The translations under genes were made by a program, and so were the position numbers. DNA of 8,110 bases from Bacillota bacterium (lineage in GTDB: Bacteria > Bacillota > Clostridia > Christensenellales > Aristaeellaceae), in contig WRGP01000163.1 of assembly GCA_009787135.1 (NCBI GenBank), forward strand, positions 1 through 8,110, given 5' to 3'. How positions within the stretch are numbered: position 1 is the stretch's first letter; each line of letters starts with the position of its first letter. Shown in pieces: positions 6,211 through 8,110 of the stretch. The notes below the pieces were generated by a model that saw only the letters and a program-made list of their open reading frames with translations, ran no database searches and was not told the DNA's origin.

Positions 6211-6842
6211 TGGAGCATGGCTACAAGACCCTGCGGCACGCGGGGTCGGACAGCTTTACCGTCAAGAAATCTCGGTTCATAGGCCACGGCAGCCCGGCGC
6301 GGACCGAAAAGGAAGCGCTGGACTTTCTTCGCCAGATCCGTGAGAAGCACAAAGACGCCTCGCATAACTGCTGGGCGTATATCATCGGCCGCAACGCCGG
6401 CATCATGCGCTACTCGGACGACGGCGAACCGGGCGGCACGGCGGGCCTGCCAATCATTGAGGTGATCAGGGCCAGGCAGGCTGTGGATTGCTGCGTGGTC
6501 GTCACCCGCTATTTTGGCGGGGTGCTGCTGGGTGCGGGCGGCCTCACGCGCGCCTATGCCCAGGGCGCGAAAGCCGCGCTGGACGCCGGCCAGATCATCA
6601 CCATGGAGGACAGCGTCCGCCTACGGGCCGGTGTGGAATACCCGCTCTGGGGCCGCGTGGAGCATGCGCTGAAGGCCTTGCCCGTGCGCGGCGAGGGCGC
6701 GGAGTTTGGCGCCGCCGTTACCGCCGCGTTTATTGTGCGCAGCCGAGACCGGGCGCGTGTAGAAGAGGAATTGACGCGCGTTACCGATGGGCGCGTGGAG
6801 ATAGCGGAGGCGGAAACGGTATGTTATGGGTGGGAGGATTGA
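6210..6842 (+). CDS. yigZ: YigZ/IMPACT family protein (UPF0029 plus DUF1949)
   Basis: This 210-residue cytosolic protein belongs to the conserved YigZ/YvyE/IMPACT family; its biochemical role is unsettled, with links to translation and nucleic-acid binding in relatives. The N-terminal UPF0029 domain shows SRFIGHGSPA (21-30), the signature SDDGEPGGTAGLPI (69-82) and VVVTRYFGGVLLGAGGLTRA (96-115). Residues about 136-195 form the ferredoxin-like DUF1949 domain. Length is normal for the family. The ATG at 6210 overlaps the tyrS stop as TAATG, and no clear Shine-Dalgarno sequence precedes it (local sequence GACGCTGCGG), so translation probably depends on ribosomes finishing tyrS. It is the last gene of the T-box operon visible here. 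A longer in-frame extension upstream inside tyrS is open to about 6033 but lies outside the family's usual start. Confidence 0.93.
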   Translation: MEHGYKTLRHAGSDSFTVKKSRFIGHGSPARTEKEALDFLRQIREKHKDASHNCWAYIIGRNAGIMRYSDDGEPGGTAGLPIIEVIRARQAVDCCVVVTRYFGGVLLGAGGLTRAYAQGAKAALDAGQIITMEDSVRLRAGVEYPLWGRVEHALKALPVRGEGAEFGAAVTAAFIVRSRDRARVEEELTRVTDGRVEIAEAETVCYGWED

Positions 6843-6895
6843 CAGGCGGTGTGCGCGGCGCGGCCGGCCAAAGGCTGGAGCATGGGGGGAACGCC

Positions 6896-6910
6896 GGGGG
6901 CGCTGCCCCC
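6896..6910. other. GC-rich hairpin, possible operon end
   Basis: GGGGGC (6896-6901) and GCCCCC (6905-6910) form a perfect six-pair stem with a GCT loop, 54 bases after the yigZ stop. No T run follows (CTCCGCAATAAA), so it is not a standard intrinsic terminator. It might slow or end transcription with a factor, or be a dispersed intergenic hairpin. Confidence 0.4.
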
Positions 6911-6925
6911 CTCCGCAATAAACCC

Positions 6926-6955
6926 GTGCAAAAACCCCGCAAGCTGTGCTATACT
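6926..6955 (+). promoter_or_regulatory. Probable extended -10 promoter for the GH65 gene
   Basis: TATACT (6950-6955) is preceded by TGC, giving the extended -10 form TGnTATACT. A partial -35, GTGCAA (6926-6931), lies 18 bases upstream. It would start transcription near 6962, about 55 bases before the GH65 start. No catabolite-response (cre) site matching the usual consensus was seen around it. Confidence 0.55.
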
Positions 6956-7012
6956 ACCTCCGTAAGCATCCACGCACGCCCATAATCCCTCCCTACAGCA
7001 GCCACGAAAGGA

Positions 7013-8110
7013 ATGATCATGCCGATGAAAACCCTCTTTGCCATTCACCCCTGGAAGCTGATAGAGACAGAGCTTCACCGCAGGGACATGCGCCTTGCGG
7101 AATCCCTCACCTCCATTGGCAACGCCCACTTCGGCCTTCGGGGCAACTTTGAGGAGCGCTACAGCGGGGAGAGCCACCGGGGCACGTACCTGGCTGGCGT
7201 TTGGTACCCGGACAAGACGCGCGTGGGCTGGTGGAAAAACGGCTATCCCGCCTACTTTGGCAAGGTGGTCAACGCGGTCAGCCTGCTTGAACTCCGCGTG
7301 ACAGTGGATGGGGAGGAGATAGACCTGGCCCAAAACGAGGTCACGGCGTTCTACCGCGAGCTGGACATGGAACGTGGTCTGCTGCTCCGCCGGTTTACCC
7401 TGCGGATGGAAAAGGGCGAGGTGGCGGTAGAAGTGGAGCGATTCGCGTCCATCGCGCGAAAGGAACTGCTCGCGATCCGCTACCGTGTGACCCCATCCTT
7501 TGCGGCGGAGGTGCGGTTCTGCCCGGCCCTTGACACGAACGTCCGAAACGAGGACAGCAACTACGGCGAAACCTTCTGGGAATCCCTTGGCCAAGGCTGG
7601 GACAAGGACGCGGGGTACGTAAGCGCGCGCACAAAGGACAACCCCTTTGGCACGCCCCGTTTTGCCGCCTTCGCCGCCATGCACGCGGGGCCGGCCGGGA
7701 GCAAACCGCAGGAGCAAGCCGCCACGGACGGGCGCGTGGAGGCGCTTATTTCCCGCGCAATAGGGCCTGGCGAAACGGCCGAGCTTGTCAAGCTCGCCTG
7801 CGTGGACACCTCGCGAAACCACGAAACCGGGGAAGCGCTTGCCGGGCACGTGCTATCCGCGCTCCATACGGCGCGCGGCGCGGGCTACGACGCGCTGCGC
7901 GCGGAGCATTGCGACGCCTGGCGCGGCCGCTGGGATGAAATGGACGTGCGCATCGGCCACGATGACAGCAGCCAGCAGGGCATCCGCTTCAACCTCTTCC
8001 AGATGCTGTGCACCTACGATGGAACGGACCCGCGCCTGAACATCGGCCCCAAGGGGTTCACGGGCGAAAAATACGGCGGGGCCACGTATTGGGACACGGA
8101 GATGTTCTGC
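7013..8110 (+). CDS. GH65 glycoside phosphorylase, probable maltose phosphorylase, N-terminal half
   Basis: The reading frame is open from here to the window edge, 364 codons counted from ATG 7019, against about 750 residues for complete members. The start HPWKLIETELHRRDMRLAESL and then GNAHFGLRGNFEERYSG (35-51) are typical of the GH65 N-terminal beta-sandwich. A helical linker follows at about 275-310 (SALHTARGAGYDALRAEHC), then the start of the (alpha/alpha)6 barrel, FNLFQML (324-330) and GPKGFTGEKYGGATYWDTE (343-361). That last motif is closer to maltose phosphorylases than to the kojibiose or trehalose enzymes, whose equivalents usually read GEGYxGHxFWDTE. Such enzymes split maltose with phosphate into glucose and beta-glucose 1-phosphate in the cytosol. 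The catalytic Glu and the specificity loop lie beyond the window, so the substrate is not settled. AAAGGA at 7007-7012 is 6 bases before ATG 7019; ATG 7013 is in frame but too close to that site, so 7019 is probably used. Confidence 0.88.
   Translation, partial: MIMPMKTLFAIHPWKLIETELHRRDMRLAESLTSIGNAHFGLRGNFEERYSGESHRGTYLAGVWYPDKTRVGWWKNGYPAYFGKVVNAVSLLELRVTVDGEEIDLAQNEVTAFYRELDMERGLLLRRFTLRMEKGEVAVEVERFASIARKELLAIRYRVTPSFAAEVRFCPALDTNVRNEDSNYGETFWESLGQGWDKDAGYVSARTKDNPFGTPRFAAFAAMHAGPAGSKPQEQAATDGRVEALISRAIGPGETAELVKLACVDTSRNHETGEALAGHVLSALHTARGAGYDALRAEHCDAWRGRWDEMDVRIGHDDSSQQGIRFNLFQMLCTYDGTDPRLNIGPKGFTGEKYGGATYWDTEMFC

Noticed and set aside
6824..7849. Long minus-strand open frame (341 codons) opposite the GH65 gene
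   Set aside because: The plus-strand frame encodes unmistakable GH65 motifs without a stop. The antisense frame also runs through the promoter and hairpin and has no family features.
1..8110. CRISPR arrays, tRNA or rRNA genes, transposases
   Set aside because: No regularly spaced direct repeats, tRNA-like cloverleaf, rRNA segments or transposase/integrase motifs were seen on either strand. The only tRNA-related element is the T-box leader.

Overview
The window looks like chromosomal DNA from a GC-rich, low-oxygen-lifestyle member of the Firmicutes (Bacillota), most likely a clostridial lineage. The evidence is a complete tyrosine-type T-box leader, sigma-A promoters with strong AGGAGG ribosome binding sites, a YclM/ThrD-like aspartokinase, an AEC permease and a GH65 maltose-phosphorylase-type enzyme. 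The exact genus cannot be read from the sequence.

Left part, minus strand (1-2002): an aspartokinase gene (start near 1866) is followed after about 55 bases by an AEC-family permease that runs off the left edge. The two are probably co-transcribed from an extended -10 promoter at 1974-2002.

Middle island (about 2081-3480): an AT-richer gene encodes an unusual two-domain protein, a GNAT acetyltransferase joined to an inorganic-pyrophosphatase-like domain that lacks one canonical catalytic aspartate. It is bracketed by a pair of inverted repeats. The right copy is contiguous (3428-3479). The left copy is split by about 75 bases (2081-2101 and 2177-2210). This looks like an acquired cassette and is the most unusual part of the window.

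Right part, plus strand (3496-6842): a consensus promoter (TTGACA, 17 bases, TATAAT) drives a Tyr-specific T-box leader with specifier TAC, a TGGT discriminator-pairing bulge, an antiterminator and a terminator. Downstream are a fold-type I PLP aminotransferase, tyrS (2 bases apart) and a YigZ/IMPACT-family gene (overlapping start and stop, TAATG). Uncharged tRNA-Tyr should therefore raise expression of the synthetase together with the aminotransferase, which suggests that the aminotransferase works on aromatic keto acids. After a GC-rich hairpin and a separate extended -10 promoter, a GH65 maltose-phosphorylase-type gene begins near 7013-7019 and runs off the right edge.

Most of the window is ordinary core metabolism. 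The points worth following up are the GNAT-pyrophosphatase fusion, its inverted-repeat frame, and the inclusion of an aminotransferase in a Tyr T-box operon.
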